NCBI GenBank assembly: GCA_028551475.1 | Contig: CM052361.1 | Location: forward strand, 8,873,501-8,937,500 | DNA from: Casuarina equisetifolia | Lineage: Eukaryota > Streptophyta > Magnoliopsida > Fagales > Casuarinaceae | Reading direction: 5' to 3' | DNA length: 64,000 bases | Part shown: positions 1 to 13,738 of the stretch, piece after piece | Numbering within the stretch: the first letter of the stretch is position 1 | How the letters are laid out: every line of letters begins with the position of its first letter | The notes under the pieces: generated by a model | The model's input: only the letters and a program-made list of their open reading frames with translations | What the model was told of the DNA's origin: nothing | The model's database searches: none | Translations under genes and position numbers: made by a program

Positions 1-143
1 CTCTCCCATCGCCGTACGATCTCAGTGACACCGAAACCGGTTCCGGCACCCGGATTCCCCTTGTCAGGCGCCGGCGGGGCCGTGGCCGCAGTCGGTGGGC
101 TTCCCTCAGATTGCTTCACGGATTGATCGTCGAGATTCGACAT
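1..143 (-). CDS. CASP-like protein (4B-type), N-terminal part only
   Basis: The minus strand reads an open frame from an ATG at 143 down to the window edge, 47 codons beginning MSNLDDQSVKQSEGSP. It has a Pro/Ala-rich, low-complexity cytoplasmic-type head followed by VTEIVRRWE at the cut. In the CASP-like (CASPL4) family such a head is followed by a basic R-W-(K/R)-R-E segment and then four membrane spans (DUF588/MARVEL-like). Members are plasma-membrane proteins related to the Casparian-strip scaffold proteins. Only the head is visible, so assignment rests on that short motif and general composition. GC content is high up to the ATG and then drops sharply, as expected for a start codon. The plus-strand frame across the same bases ends in a low-complexity Lys/Asn run and is probably a shadow. 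The rest of the gene lies to the left of the window. Confidence 0.45.
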   Translation of the reverse strand, partial: MSNLDDQSVKQSEGSPPTAATAPPAPDKGNPGAGTGFGVTEIVRRWE

Positions 144-273
144 GCTGCATCGAAAACCAACGAATTGAGCGGAGAATATAAGCACCTGAGTGGGGGGAAT
201 AAAACAGCGCGGAAGAATCCCTGGGAGAGCTTTTCCTGGGACGAACAAAATGGAATTTGCTGCATCTTAAAGC

Positions 274-310
274 AAAATAAAAATAAAAATAAAAATAAAA
301 ATAATAAAAT
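274..310. repeat. (AAAAT)n microsatellite
   Basis: About six tandem AAAAT-type units lie 130 bp upstream of the CASP-like ATG on the minus strand. They are in the 5' leader or promoter of that gene. Confidence 0.85.
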
Positions 311-1194
311 TACAACTCAGAGTTTCTTTAATTATCAAAGAAGGTTGTTCGTGCGCAACGTGGAACTTAATCACTGTGCCGACTCAGCAGAATAATTTAT
401 TAAGAATTCTAACAAAAATGCTTTACATTATAATAAAAAAAGGACCTGAAACAACGTGGAAAAGAAAGAGTGGCTGAGGGGGATCCTACGGTGTTTAATG
501 TGCGGGCTAAATGGCAACTAACTTTGGTTGACTTAGTCCATTGTTCATTTTCATGAGCCAAAAATGTTATTAAGAGCATTTTTTTTTTCTTTTCCTTTTT
601 GTCAGCTTCTTGGCTTACCACTGACCAAGGGGACATCCCCATTAAGAGCATTCTTGCTGCCATTTTCGCCGGACTGGTGGAAAAGGGGAAACCCTCAAAG
701 CCCAAATTGTGAATGGGCCATGGCTGATGGGCAAGCTTAGCCCAAATGTCCTTTGCTAACTTTTCTTTTCTTTAACTATCTTTGAAGTTTTTAGATCTCT
801 TAAGCTTCAACCGACATTATCAATGTATTAGTATATTTATAGTTATTGTATATAAAATTATTATACTTCGTTATAAAAAAAATTTAAATCTAAGTATTGA
901 ATAATATGTTCTTGCTTATATAATATCCTTACCAGAAATGTCTTCTCATACCAAAATAAGATGTGTTAAAATCTAAATATATGTCTTACATTATGAATGC
1001 ATCAATATGTTATATTTTTCCTTTTTGAAAAGAAAATCAGTTTTAAGAGAAAAGAGATAATTCTTAATCATTTTTTGCTCTTTATTGATTGAATCGGCAT
1101 TCGTTTGTACTCGACAAGAAATTATGCTCAAATTGTGATTTTACTGAATAAATTTAAGTCGATTTGAAGTAACATGTGAGCTTTTTTTAATACT

Positions 1195-1480
1195 TGTGCG
1201 CTGTCCCAGCTTGGAATCCTCTTCCCCTTTGGACAAGTGTCGGACATTGCCATTCAATCCAATGGGCTTCTGGGGCCCTTGAGCACATTCTATGGCGGCG
1301 TTGCCACGAGCAGCCCTCGAGGATCCAGCGCATCTTTGGTCAAAAGGAGACCTCTCGTCCATCCCTGCGCCCCGTGATCGCGATCGTTAGCTGTGCTTTA
1401 TGGTGCGAACAACCGCGACAGGGCTCATCATTCACGTGCAGGAAGCTGCCAGTCGATCCGGCTCTTTTCTCTGGCTCCAC
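1195..1480. other. Unexplained GC-rich block with overlapping open frames
   Basis: A sharply bounded, GC-richer stretch inside AT-rich DNA. One plus-strand frame (1198-1377, 60 codons to TGA) uses mostly C or G third positions and reads like coding sequence (for example GILFPFGQVSDIAIQ), and other frames are open too. It contains a perfect 10-bp palindrome GATCGCGATC at 1376-1385 and a CACGTG near 1433. I do not recognise a family. It could be a gene fragment, a captured sequence or a regulatory GC island. Confidence 0.3.
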
Positions 1481-4400
1481 AGATACGCTGGTTTGTCCCC
1501 TTCTCATCTTCCTCGGGGTATTACATCAATGTATCCGTTGGCGTTGTCTTGGTCCTTTTCTTTTTCTGTTCTTTAATATTTTGAAATATGCAATAATGAA
1601 AACCACCTCATTTTGTGTGTATTTTGTTTTAATAAACAAAAAGGTAAGTTTAAAATAATATGTCTTTCTTGATTTTTATTTTTTATATATATTATACTTT
1701 CTCTCTTTTTTTTTTTTAGATTGATTTTATAAAAAATAAATAAAATTTTCTTACCCAATACTAGAATTTGTGTTGGGTATTTTTGACTACTAATTGCATT
1801 GTAAAGGCTCGTGCTCAATTGTTAGTTTAGTACATGTCATGGATAGGTATGCCTAAATGACACGATCAAATTAAAGAAACAAAATTACACATTTACTTAT
1901 AATTATAGCTTTTGTTCTTATTGTAGCACTTGGTTCTAATAGGTACAATACATCGTTACTTGTAATTTTATATTCTTTTCATGTATTAAAAAAAATGAAT
2001 GAAACTTTCTAACATTGATACCACGTTTAATTATATTCCTATAACTTTTTAATATAAGAAAACATTTTTTAATGAATGATTTAAAAAAAGAAAAAAAGAA
2101 AAAAGTAGACGTTAAAAATAACAAATATCGGTTGAATGAGGATGACAAGTATAGCCAAACTACTTTCATTATTTTGATCTTATCAAGTTGTATGGATCAT
2201 ATCGGTTTCCTCTAACAAATGATATCTTTAGTCTTATTGACCATACGCGACATCAATAGTGCTGGACTGGGTTGGCCGAAAACAATCATTTGGGAGCAGA
2301 AAAATTCCTTATGTCCTCCTTTAGAGAATGATCCAGTTCAACGCGTCTGATTTCTGACCCCACCATTAAAAGAGAGAAAGAAGAAACTTCTCTCTGATGC
2401 ACAATCTCACACGGGAAACGTGGATGATTCACAGCCGCTTCTTTTAACTACTACATTCCTTAGCTGAGACGGTATTCGTTCTGCACTTAAAATAAGATGG
2501 CTTATTTGTTCTCTTAAAATCAACTTAAAAAAGATAACAACTTTATATAATTTACATATAACGAATATAGCATTAAAGTATATTTATAAAGTAGTACCCG
2601 TACTTGATGAGAGATGTTGAATCATTATGATCACATGCTTCCACTTGCATCATGATGTTTTGTTTGTCTTCGTCTACACCATCAACGGCTGGAAAGTAGG
2701 ATCACATGTTTGAATCTGTCCATTACCATTACCAGGTTATATTAAGTTACAGTATGCATCATGAACACTGCCCGAGCAAACAATAAATAAATAAAACAAC
2801 GCAAATAGGTAGTTGAACTGCTCCCGAGGGCAGTTCTCCTTACATGCTATATGTAGATATATTTAATGAACCCAATATATTTAATTTATTGCGTGTCTGG
2901 TCTCTGTCTTGGAAAGAACATAATATAAATTAAGAGTCTGACAAAAAATTATGGGCAATTCCGTTTTTAGCCATGTTCACATGGCACGTGACCATGTAAA
3001 GCTTATTATTTCCATAAAACTAAAGATGTCCGTATCACCACCAACTAATAAATTATATTTTTTCTTGAAAATGGAGATGATTCAGTACAAAAAAAGCTGT
3101 TTTTTTTTTTCATTTTGAAAGTGATATGCCTAAAAATACGAAAGAAAAAATTAATAACCAGAACTTCCATTTATGTATTATTAAATAGAATTTTAAAATC
3201 CCCAAACCCTCCTAGTTCTTTTCACTTTCCCCTCCTTCCTTTTATTCCCAACCTCAACAACTAACATTCACTGAAAACATTTTTATAATGATTTTGGGAT
3301 TAAAATGTGATTTGTCAAAAAGATTACTTTTCCCACTAAAATTAATAATTAAAAATTACAATACACTTACGTATAGTCAAAATACTGTTAATGTTATATG
3401 TAGGGTGGATGTCTTAATAATTATTTTTAGAACTACTAGGCTCCTCCATTTCCTATTTTCAGTAGTTTTCCTTCACTAAAATGTTAAATTTTAAACCCTT
3501 CCTTATTTAATACGCGAAGTCCAGCTGGACTGGTGGTCACTCTTGGCCTGCGCAATCAAAGCAAGCATGTGAACTTGATATCTGACGGTCATAATCAGCC
3601 GACTGAAAGTCAACCAACGTCTATAAAGAGGCTGGTGGTCAATAGAAATAAATTAAAGCAACAAAAGTACTTTTAAATTTTAGTTATTTTGAAAGCAGAT
3701 ATCCAGAATTTTGTTGCCTAATATTCACGGATTACATACTTTAAATAAAACATGATTACGATAATTGCGCCTGGAGGGGGACAACCCGCGGCTTATGGGG
3801 CCGTGTGGACAAAGCGACCAGTGGATTATGCGGTTGAGGCCGGCTGACTTTAACGGACAGGATTTCCTTTTCATGCTTTGGTAATATCCTACATGGCAAA
3901 AGTCGTTATTAACGGTGCTGGGGGACCCCATTTATGCTTTTCTTTAGCTCTATAGGATTAATTTAATTGTCTGATTACTATTTTTTTTTAATATTCAACT
4001 CATATTTCATAGTTAGAGTCCATATTAACTCAACACTAAGATAACTAGTTTAATGAAAATTACCTTATTACTTGATTGAATCTTGACATGTATAATCATT
4101 AAAGATTTATTATAAATAAACTTTAAATTTTAACATTTTTAACATTTTTAAGTTAGGTTTCTATATTCATAACCATCTCAATCTTGATCAACAAAACATG
4201 TATTACTAAATTAATTGCTTTTGAGGTATTATAATGAATGAAACTAAATAGTAACACTTGAAAAGTTGTATTATAATACAATATAAAAACTTAATTCGGA
4301 TGTAACACTTGTTTACTCATAAGTAAAAATATATATAAAAAGTGTCTTTTTCTATATGCAAAACGAGAGAGTATTAAAAACAATATTAAGAAAAGCATTG

Positions 4401-5224
4401 AAACTTGAAGATGCATTTACAACGACAACTGCTCTTAGTCCTCCTCTTTGGGAGCACCAATTGTGGCATCTACCAAACCAAACAATATTTATGAGGAATC
4501 GCATCCTCTTTAAAAGCCCATGTGGGTTGCAAGGCAAGAATCTACCCAAACTACCTGCTGGTCCGTTCTTCCCAGTTTTTTTGTCAAAAAAAAAAAATAA
4601 TAATAAAGAATGCCGATAATTCTAATAAAACTTTCTTAAATAATGTCATTAAATAGACTCTACAGCTGACTCATAGACTATATAACGCAACCCTATTCGA
4701 CTAAATTAGGGATTGTAATGTTATATTAAAATTAGCACAAATGAGGAAGGCGTCCCTTCTTCTAGGCGAATCTCCACGCTCCTTTGCGCGTTGTAACCGG
4801 CTATGCCGGTCACCTCGCCGCGTTCATCTGTTTAGTGTACCGCTATCGTCTCTTTCTCCTCACATGCACCAAAAAAGCTAACGAAACTCGGCGTGGAGGC
4901 TTCTGAGCAGACGAGACAGAGAGAGTCATGGTAACCAACCTCGTCTCCACCACCACCACCATCGCCAGGCCATAAAGGAAACCTTCGTCTACTGCAACAT
5001 CCCCATCATGTCTCCCCGTTTTGCCCCTTCTCTCCCCATCTTCTGCAATTTTCTCTGTACTAGAAGATCCTTGGTCGGAGCCAACCACACCTCCGCCCGC
5101 TTCTGCTGTCGCTAGTCTTACCCTCCCTTTCTCTGTGAATCTTTCTCTCTTTATCTCTCTATCTCTCCTGTCCATACGATTTTTTGGATTGTTTAGGCAG
5201 TAATTCATTCTCCAGATAACACAG

Positions 5225-6769
5225 ATGGAGACCACCACAGGGAAGCCTGGCCGTCTGAGGAACTTTCTGGTGCGGTTGCTCTTGTTCGGAGTTTTCATCA
5301 TCGGTTTCCGATTCGCTTATGTTGTGACGATAACGGGTGAGTCCTGTAACATTGGCGACTTCTGTTTCTTCTCGTTGCCAGAGACTTTGAACTTTGTTAT
5401 TGCGGGCGCCGGTCCCGGAGCCTCGGCAATTGGGGCGACCGATGCCGTGAAGGTGACCAAAGGAGAAGGCGTCTACACCAGTAAGGATTGGATTAAGGCT
5501 GTCCGTTTATACTCCTCGGTGTTCCAGGATCTGATAGCCGAGGGTCATCTGTCGTCGGAATCGAAGTCCCTGTGCGTGGAGACTCCGATGGGGCAGGACG
5601 TCTACGCTCTGAGACAGATCGGCGTCACAGACGCCATCGGGATTTTCAAGAAAGCCTCGCGGCCTTTCGTAATCAAGGCCCTCCCAGGCAAAATCCCCTT
5701 CGGCGACAACGCCTTCGACTTCGTTTTCGCCGGCGGGGCACGCCTCAACAATGCCTCCCGGCTGCTGGATCTAGCGTCGGAGATCGTACGGACGCTAAAA
5801 CCCGAAGGGTTTTTTGTGGCCCATATCGGCGCGAAAGATACCTACAGCTTCAAATCCTTTCTCGAACTGTTCGATTCCTGCGAGTTGGTCAAATCACGCA
5901 AACTCAAGGGATTGGATCCATCGATGCCTCAGATGCGCGAAGTCGTTCTGCGAAAACAGGCCGAAACTGTAACTCTTGAAGGGTTTGAGGAGACGGAACC
6001 CACAGGCACCGAGGAAAATCAGTGCTTAGTGCCGGGGCATAAACGAGAGCTGGTCCAGAACGCTGAGCCGCTTATCACGGAGGAGCCGTTGAAGCCGTGG
6101 ATCACGCTGAAGAGGAATATAAAGAAAATAAGATATCTGCCTTCAATGGCTGATATAAGCTTTAAGAATAGGTATGTGTACATTGATGTTGGAGCTAGGA
6201 GTTACGGGTCTAGTATAGGAAGTTGGTTCAGGAAGCAATACCCAAAGCAAAACAAAACCTTCGAAGTGTATGCAATCGAGGCTGATAAGGCTTTTCACAA
6301 CGAGTACAGGATGAAGAAACGGATTAAATTGTTGCCTTACGCCGCGTGGGTGAGGAATGAGACATTGTTGTTTGAGATTAATCATGACCCGGGCAAGAGC
6401 GATGTCGATGACAAAGGTCGGGGAATGGGGAGGATTCGACATGTAAGTGGTGGCGGCGGTAATGGGGGTGAGGTGAATGAGATTCAGGGATTTGATTTTG
6501 CGGAGTGGTTGAAGAATACGGTGTCGGAGAAGGACTTTGTAGTGATGAAGATGGATGTTGAAGGTACAGAGTTCGATTTGATTCCAAGATTGTTTGAGAC
6601 TGGAGCGATTTGTTTGATTGATGAGATATTTCTCGAGTGTCATTACAATAGGTGGCAGAGATGTTGCCCTGGTGAGAGGAGTCCCAAGTATTCGAAAACC
6701 TATGGCCAATGCTTGGATCTTTTCACTTCTTTGAGGCAAAGTGGGGTTCTTGTTCATCAGTGGTGGTAA
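5225..6769 (+). CDS. Membrane-anchored methyltransferase-like protein (DUF7870 family), At5g01710-like
   Basis: Single uninterrupted exon of 514 codons starting METTTGKPGRLRNFL. A short basic head precedes one hydrophobic segment at about residues 14-36, giving a type II (Golgi-style) signal anchor. Residues about 110-245 resemble an S-adenosylmethionine-dependent methyltransferase fold (LCVETPMGQDVYALRQIG, then IPFGDNAFDFVFAGGA), but the usual glycine-rich SAM loop is not obvious. Residues about 315-514 form a second, FkbM-like module: YVYIDVGARSYGSS near 318, FEVYAIEAD, MKMDVEGTEFDLIP near 440, and a Cys/Trp-rich end (ECHYNRWQRCCPG). This two-part layout is typical of plant intronless proteins annotated as methyltransferases of unknown substrate. 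The ATG is preceded by a CT-rich leader and is the first in frame. Activity and substrate are unknown. The long antisense frame within the 3' half is a shadow. Confidence 0.85.
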   Translation: METTTGKPGRLRNFLVRLLLFGVFIIGFRFAYVVTITGESCNIGDFCFFSLPETLNFVIAGAGPGASAIGATDAVKVTKGEGVYTSKDWIKAVRLYSSVFQDLIAEGHLSSESKSLCVETPMGQDVYALRQIGVTDAIGIFKKASRPFVIKALPGKIPFGDNAFDFVFAGGARLNNASRLLDLASEIVRTLKPEGFFVAHIGAKDTYSFKSFLELFDSCELVKSRKLKGLDPSMPQMREVVLRKQAETVTLEGFEETEPTGTEENQCLVPGHKRELVQNAEPLITEEPLKPWITLKRNIKKIRYLPSMADISFKNRYVYIDVGARSYGSSIGSWFRKQYPKQNKTFEVYAIEADKAFHNEYRMKKRIKLLPYAAWVRNETLLFEINHDPGKSDVDDKGRGMGRIRHVSGGGGNGGEVNEIQGFDFAEWLKNTVSEKDFVVMKMDVEGTEFDLIPRLFETGAICLIDEIFLECHYNRWQRCCPGERSPKYSKTYGQCLDLFTSLRQSGVLVHQWW

Positions 6770-9066
6770 CAACTATACGCACATTCACTTGTGACATCTT
6801 TTCATTTAGTTACAGTTAAAAGTGATTTAGTTTTCTTGTTTTTACTTCTGATGTCAAGGGTTGTATCTGAAATGAAATTTTCTGTTCATTGTTGCTCAAT
6901 TGTCTCAATAATCACCTTGAAGGAACTTTGAGTTGCTTAAGCTGAACACAATCTAAAAGTGCTTTTATCTTCAATGTTAGGGGTTTCAATTCCCATTTCT
7001 TTATTTTCAGCATTACGTTACTCATCTCAGCGTCTAGGAATTAGGGTTGAAGAATCATGTCCTTTGAAATGCAAAGAAACCAGCAAGTCAGCTGACAGAT
7101 AGAGGGCTGTATATTGTGACTAGCAGGGGAATTTAGCAACAGAGAATGGTCATTCTAGACGACAACCTCCCTAAACTCATGACATCTCTATTTATATGTG
7201 ACCATTTTCTGACCTTCCATGCGCGACAGGTAGTTGCATTTGCAATTTTTCACTGCATTCCGGTATGTTTTAGTGACTTTCAAGCTCTGTTTGTCTGTTT
7301 CCTTGCCCTGTTGCGTGTAGATAAGGAATTGCACTGGATCAATTTTCTTTTCAGTTTTGAAAGTTCTTCTTGGTCCCTCGTATTGATCTTGTGGAGGTCA
7401 TTACTGGGAATAGAAGCTTGTAAAAGAAATCTAATCTTTTCTCGGTTTTAATAGAACTTTATAAAAGACATTGTCAACAGATTGGGTCATACATATTTGG
7501 TTGTGCAAGTGGCGTGTGGGGCTCCTGAAGGATAAGCTACCCTGGTGCCGTGTGCCGTGTGCTTACCAAAACCGCCAAACTTGTACGCGGAGTTGGTTTT
7601 GCCAAATCTCTTCTTTTAAGCATTAGTTGTGCCAAAGCCCGACGCAAGAGCCAACTGCCCGTGACAGGACAAGCCTGGTCCTCTTTTCCAGTAGGTACGT
7701 GGTAGGTCAACGGCGGAGTCACCAAATCTATGGACCTAGGACCGTCGCCCATTCGGCAGTTTCTCCATTGCCTAGGGAAACAGATCCTAATTAGACATTG
7801 TTTTCATGATTGATGCAAAACAACATTTGGGTGTTCATGGTACCATTTGTATCAATTCTCCTGATCATCAGCATCCGAATTTTTCATTTGTGATTATTGT
7901 GTGGTTGGCACTAAATCTTCTAATAGTCAATGTCATATCCCGTTATCTTGGAAATGCAACTTCATCGATAAAAGACGCACTATCCTACTTCCACTTTGAT
8001 TGGATGAAGTTTTAGCTTCACCTTGTCCAATCCTGTTCACGTCTTATCTATTCCTGTCCCATCGTTTTTAGATGTAATTGTGACAATATCCGGATACCAT
8101 ATCCAGGTATTGAGTGGCTTTCCACCTTAGCAGCCTTCAATTGAAATTATCTTCTCAAAGAAAATAAAAAAGTAAATACACTCTTCCTATATTGTCTAAA
8201 ACAATTTTGTCAATTTCACCCAATAGTGACGATTATTATTGATAGGATAATTCCGATTTTATCAACCCCAATATACAACTTCAAAAAATTAGAAATTTTC
8301 CTTTAAAATTCAAGTTTACATAGGTGATAAATACTGGGATGATTAAATTGTCACAAGTCGAAGGCTAAGGGAGAGAGGCCAATTCACGGGTGGGGAGAGC
8401 TGAACTTGATAATGGGACTTCTATATTCATTAAAGAATTTACACGGTACATAGTACTTTTATAGAAACATGTAAATCGAATGAGCAAAAAGGAAAAGAAA
8501 TAACTAAACAAACTGCTCTTCCTACGTTACAAAAAAGTTATTCATGACGAATATTTTGGACGCAATCAGGGAAACAACTTTTATTGCATGCATTATTCGA
8601 CTACAATTACTGTTAGTCTTATTATTATTGTTGATCAAAATTGAAAAGAAACTAAAGAATTTGATACGGGTGATAACCATCAGACGGAAAATTATCTGAA
8701 GCTATCCGCATTTTAAAAGCTCGAGCATATATTGTTCAAATTAGAGTCTTAAAGTCAATTTGGATTCTCTTCTTGATTGAAGCAAGATAATGACATAATT
8801 ATAATACAGCTAAATATAGGCAACAATGGAAGTACCAAATGAAAGCGATGGTACTCCGCTCATTCTGCAATGGTACAAACAGGTTTTTGATTCTGCATGG
8901 TTCTGGATTAGCACGTTGACAATTCTTTGTTTTCAGAGAACAAATCCTCGGCATTTGAAGTGGCGCTGATCCTATCTTGAAAAAGACATTTGGGTCATTG
9001 TCTGATCCTTTTTGTCTACCCCCTTCGGAAACGCTTGGAATTGGTGGGTTTGCTTGGGTTCCATAA
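6770..9066. other. Intergenic: methyltransferase 3' region and PP2C upstream region
   Basis: The first few hundred bases are T-rich and probably include the methyltransferase 3'UTR. A moderately GC-rich stretch at about 7510-7770 has no recognisable coding content. The last about 250 bases before 9067 are likely the PP2C 5'UTR and promoter. No repeat, RNA gene or transposon terminus was recognised. Confidence 0.55.
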
Positions 9067-11514
9067 ATGGGAGGCTGTTGCAGCAAGGGTGGATCGTCCA
9101 GGGAGGACGATGTTGATGAGAAGGTAGACGATGTTGATGAAGAAGATGACATGAGATTTGGAGATGAAGGGGCACGAATAAGGTTGCGAGGACCTTCTAG
9201 TTTCACGTCAATGTACACCCAGCAGGGGAAAAAAGGGGTCAATCAAGATGCTATGACAGTTTGGGAGGTAATTATAATTGTCTACGTTATCACATTTTCA
9301 AATATTGGTGAAGACATCAAAATATGTCCTGTTTTCTTGTGTAATGATCTATATCGTTTCCCATTATTGTTTTGTTATTCACCAGAACCTTCTTCGATAT
9401 TGCTGTTTTCTGTCTCTTTTCGTCTTTCTGATCGAGCAAGGAAACCAAATCACATAACTGAGCAGCTCAAATGTAGACATTGAGGAAGAGCAGAAAAATG
9501 AAAGAAAATGTCCTCTTTCTCGAACGATTATCAACAAGAACATCCTCAAATTTGTAACTCAACAAGCCAACTCAATGCCTTTGATCATGGGCTCTCATGG
9601 TGAATAGTGCAATCAGAATCAATAATTTGTTGTATTCAATTAATAAAATTATCCCACGTTATCAAAATCTTGATATCCTCTTTAAATGTTTACATATCCT
9701 TGATCATAAAGTGGATTTTTTATTATTATTTCGTTTCATTTTTTCACTCATAGAGTTAGTCTTCATAAAAATAGCTGTTTTCATACACTATTAATATTTC
9801 CTCCTTAAATGTTCAGATATTTCTCTCTTAATATCCAATTTTAAGACAAAAAATCAAAACCATTTCTAGAACGTGTATAACCTATTGCACTTACCAAGAT
9901 ATGATAGTTTTATATATGATACTATCCCCACCCCCAGCTCCCTCTTTTCATCTTGTATATGTTCAGTGTTATTTTATCGAAATTGTTTTGTCCCCACCTG
10001 AAGGTCTAAAGTTTATGACACAGGATTTTGCCGGTGAGAAAGAAACGTTCTTCTGCGGTGTGTTCGACGGTCATGGTCCCTCCGGTCACAAAGTTGCACG
10101 CCATATACGTGACACTTTACCCTCAACTCTCTCTACAGCACTCAAAATGTCACAAACCAGTCACCGGAAGTATAGTGATGTTGATCTTGGTGAGGAAGAT
10201 GATCACAGTGAGAGTTACAACAGTATTGGCGATAGCAGAGATAGTCTCAGCAATTCTAACCGGCGAAATCAGTTTTTTCCTTCATGGGAGACCAGTTTCG
10301 TTGAATCTTTCATGGAAACTGATGAAAAACTTTCTCAAGATACCTCCATTGATGCCTTCTGCAGCGGCTCCACGGCTGTAGCAGTAGTTAAACAGGTATT
10401 GTTAACAGCGAAACATAACACTATATGTTATTAAAGCTTAAATAGGTCTTTGTGGAAAGTATTTTTCCATTCTTAGTTTACATATTCGTTTGTAAATTTT
10501 CAGGGTTCTCTCTTGATGGTTGCTAACCTAGGAGATTCTCGAGCGGTTCTTTGCACTAAAGGAGATAATAATCAACTTCTACCTGTTCAACTCACAGTCG
10601 ACTTGAAACCAAACATTCCAAGTAGGTCTTGTTCTTTTATCTTTCTCTTCTTCTCCTTCAGGCACGAAAGACTTAAGCCATTGGGCCTAAACAGTGTTTG
10701 CTTATGATGTTTCAGGTGAAGCTGAAAGAATCAGGAGTTGCAGAGGCAGAATTTTCACCGTGTATGGAGAACCTCAGGTTTATAGATTGTGGATGCCCGA
10801 CCAAGATTGCCCTGGTCTTGCTATGTCAAGGGCTTTTGGAGATTTCTGCCTCAAAGAACATGGCCTCATCTCAAGCCCTGTGCTTTCTTACAGGAAGATC
10901 ACGGATAATGACCAGTTCGTTGTTCTAGCAACCGATGGGGTAAGATTGAAAGGCTCAATTCCAAAAACTTACAATAAATTCATTGTGAAACAGTTGCTTT
11001 ATATACAATGTCTTCTTCGCTGTTGAGGTAACTTTTGAAAGCAACTTAAGGATTCTAAATTTCACATAAATTTTAGGTAAGAATAACACTTTTATTATTG
11101 TCACAATATGCATGGAATTCCTAGTGAAGATCTTGGTTTGATTGCATTGTGCAGGTATGGGATGTTTTAAGTAACAGTGAAGTTATAAAAATAGTTGCTT
11201 CTGCAAAGAAGCGATCCATGGCAGCTAAATTGTTAGTAAATCGTGCTGTAAGAGCCTGGAGATTTAGATATCCTTGTTCCAATACTGATGATTGTGCAGC
11301 CATATGCTTGTTCCTCAAAAAACAGCCTACTACGTCTACAAAGCCCGTCTCTGAAACGACGCCAGGAAACGTAAACTTCTCTGCTTTTAATAGCTCCAGC
11401 TTCTTCCCATCCCAACAGCAAGGCTTCCTTCATAGGCGCCATAGAAGCTGCAGAGTTCGAGGAGAAAGCAAAGAAAACTCGCGTTTGAAGACCTCACGGT
11501 CTTCCAGCTTCTGA
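9067..11514 (+). CDS. Protein phosphatase 2C, plant clade E type (At5g01700-like)
   Basis: Five exons join in frame: 9067-9267, 10024-10395, 10504-10621, 10716-10939 and 11155-11514 (stop TGA), all with GT-AG introns, giving 424 residues. PP2Cs are Mg/Mn-dependent Ser/Thr phosphatases. Visible motifs are NQDAM (about 61-65), the metal-binding DGHG (82-85), VANLGDSRAVL (about 197-207), GLAMSRAFGD in exon 4, ATDGVWD across the exon 4/5 junction (Asp304, Asp308), and DDCA near the end of the catalytic core. The N-terminus MGGCCSK carries Gly2 with adjacent cysteines, the pattern for N-myristoylation and palmitoylation and so for membrane association. Residues about 15-30 are acidic, and the last 60 residues form a basic, Ser/Arg-rich tail. 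The core is complete, so an active enzyme is likely. It converges on the aldo-keto reductase gene. The clade assignment comes from memory of family sequences. Confidence 0.92.
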
Positions 11515-12070
11515 ACTGGTTCAAGGTCTCTGAGCAGGTTGATAACCCCTCTGAGATTGGAACTAATTTCTTTATGTATGAAAAGAGATGAAAATACCAG
11601 CCTGTCGGGGAAAGTAGAGACCAGCAGTATCACCGGCGAACAGCTTGCCGGAGAAAGAGGAGAGTAGCAGCATCGCCGGCGAACATGCAACACCGAGCTG
11701 TATAGCATCTCGTGTCTTGTGTGGGTTTTGTTTTACAATAGTTCTTCCATTTATAGTCATTATTCTTGTTTGCAAAGAACAACCTTGTCAGAAACCAAAA
11801 AGGTTTATATTTGTTCTCAGTCTCCCCTTGCTTTTGTATGGGAGCAATGGCATGAAAAATTCATTCTTTTGTCAAGAGATTTAACAGATTAACTCTAATG
11901 TTTCATCAAATGCTGACGGACCACTTAATAGTAGTAAAAAGAACTTTCATATTTATGCAACAGTATAGGAAAGTTACAGAGTTCAGTCCCCAAAACGCTG
12001 AGGTCAACTTCCAGGGTCACATATCTTAAGGAAAAACTATGCATGGCCTTCTGGTACCATGATTGAGTGG
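11515..12070. other. Convergent intergenic region (3'UTRs of PP2C and aldo-keto reductase)
   Basis: Only 556 bases separate the two stop codons. This should contain both 3'UTRs and polyadenylation signals, and the transcripts may overlap. No coding frame is supported. Confidence 0.7.
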
Positions 12071-13729
<1,659 letters not shown>

Positions 13730-13738
13730 TCAGACGTA

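Larger units (their letters stand above)
144..5224. other. Intergenic region between CASP-like and methyltransferase genes
   Basis: Mostly AT-rich, with no frame that reads like a gene. The two flanking genes diverge, so both promoters should lie here. It contains the AAAAT microsatellite, an isolated GC-rich block at about 1195-1480, a G-box core CACGTG at 2985-2990, and a CT-rich stretch at about 5110-5170 just before the methyltransferase ATG that probably belongs to its 5'UTR. A TATATAA at 4679-4685 is a possible but distant TATA element. No transposon ends or RNA genes were recognised. Confidence 0.6.

Noticed and set aside
111-395. 94-codon plus-strand frame at the window start
   Set aside because: Overlaps the more convincing minus-strand CASP-like start and ends in a low-complexity Lys/Asn run from the AAAAT repeat.
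6143-6772. 209-codon minus-strand open frame
   Set aside because: Lies entirely opposite the methyltransferase exon and follows from its codon bias; no recognisable domain.
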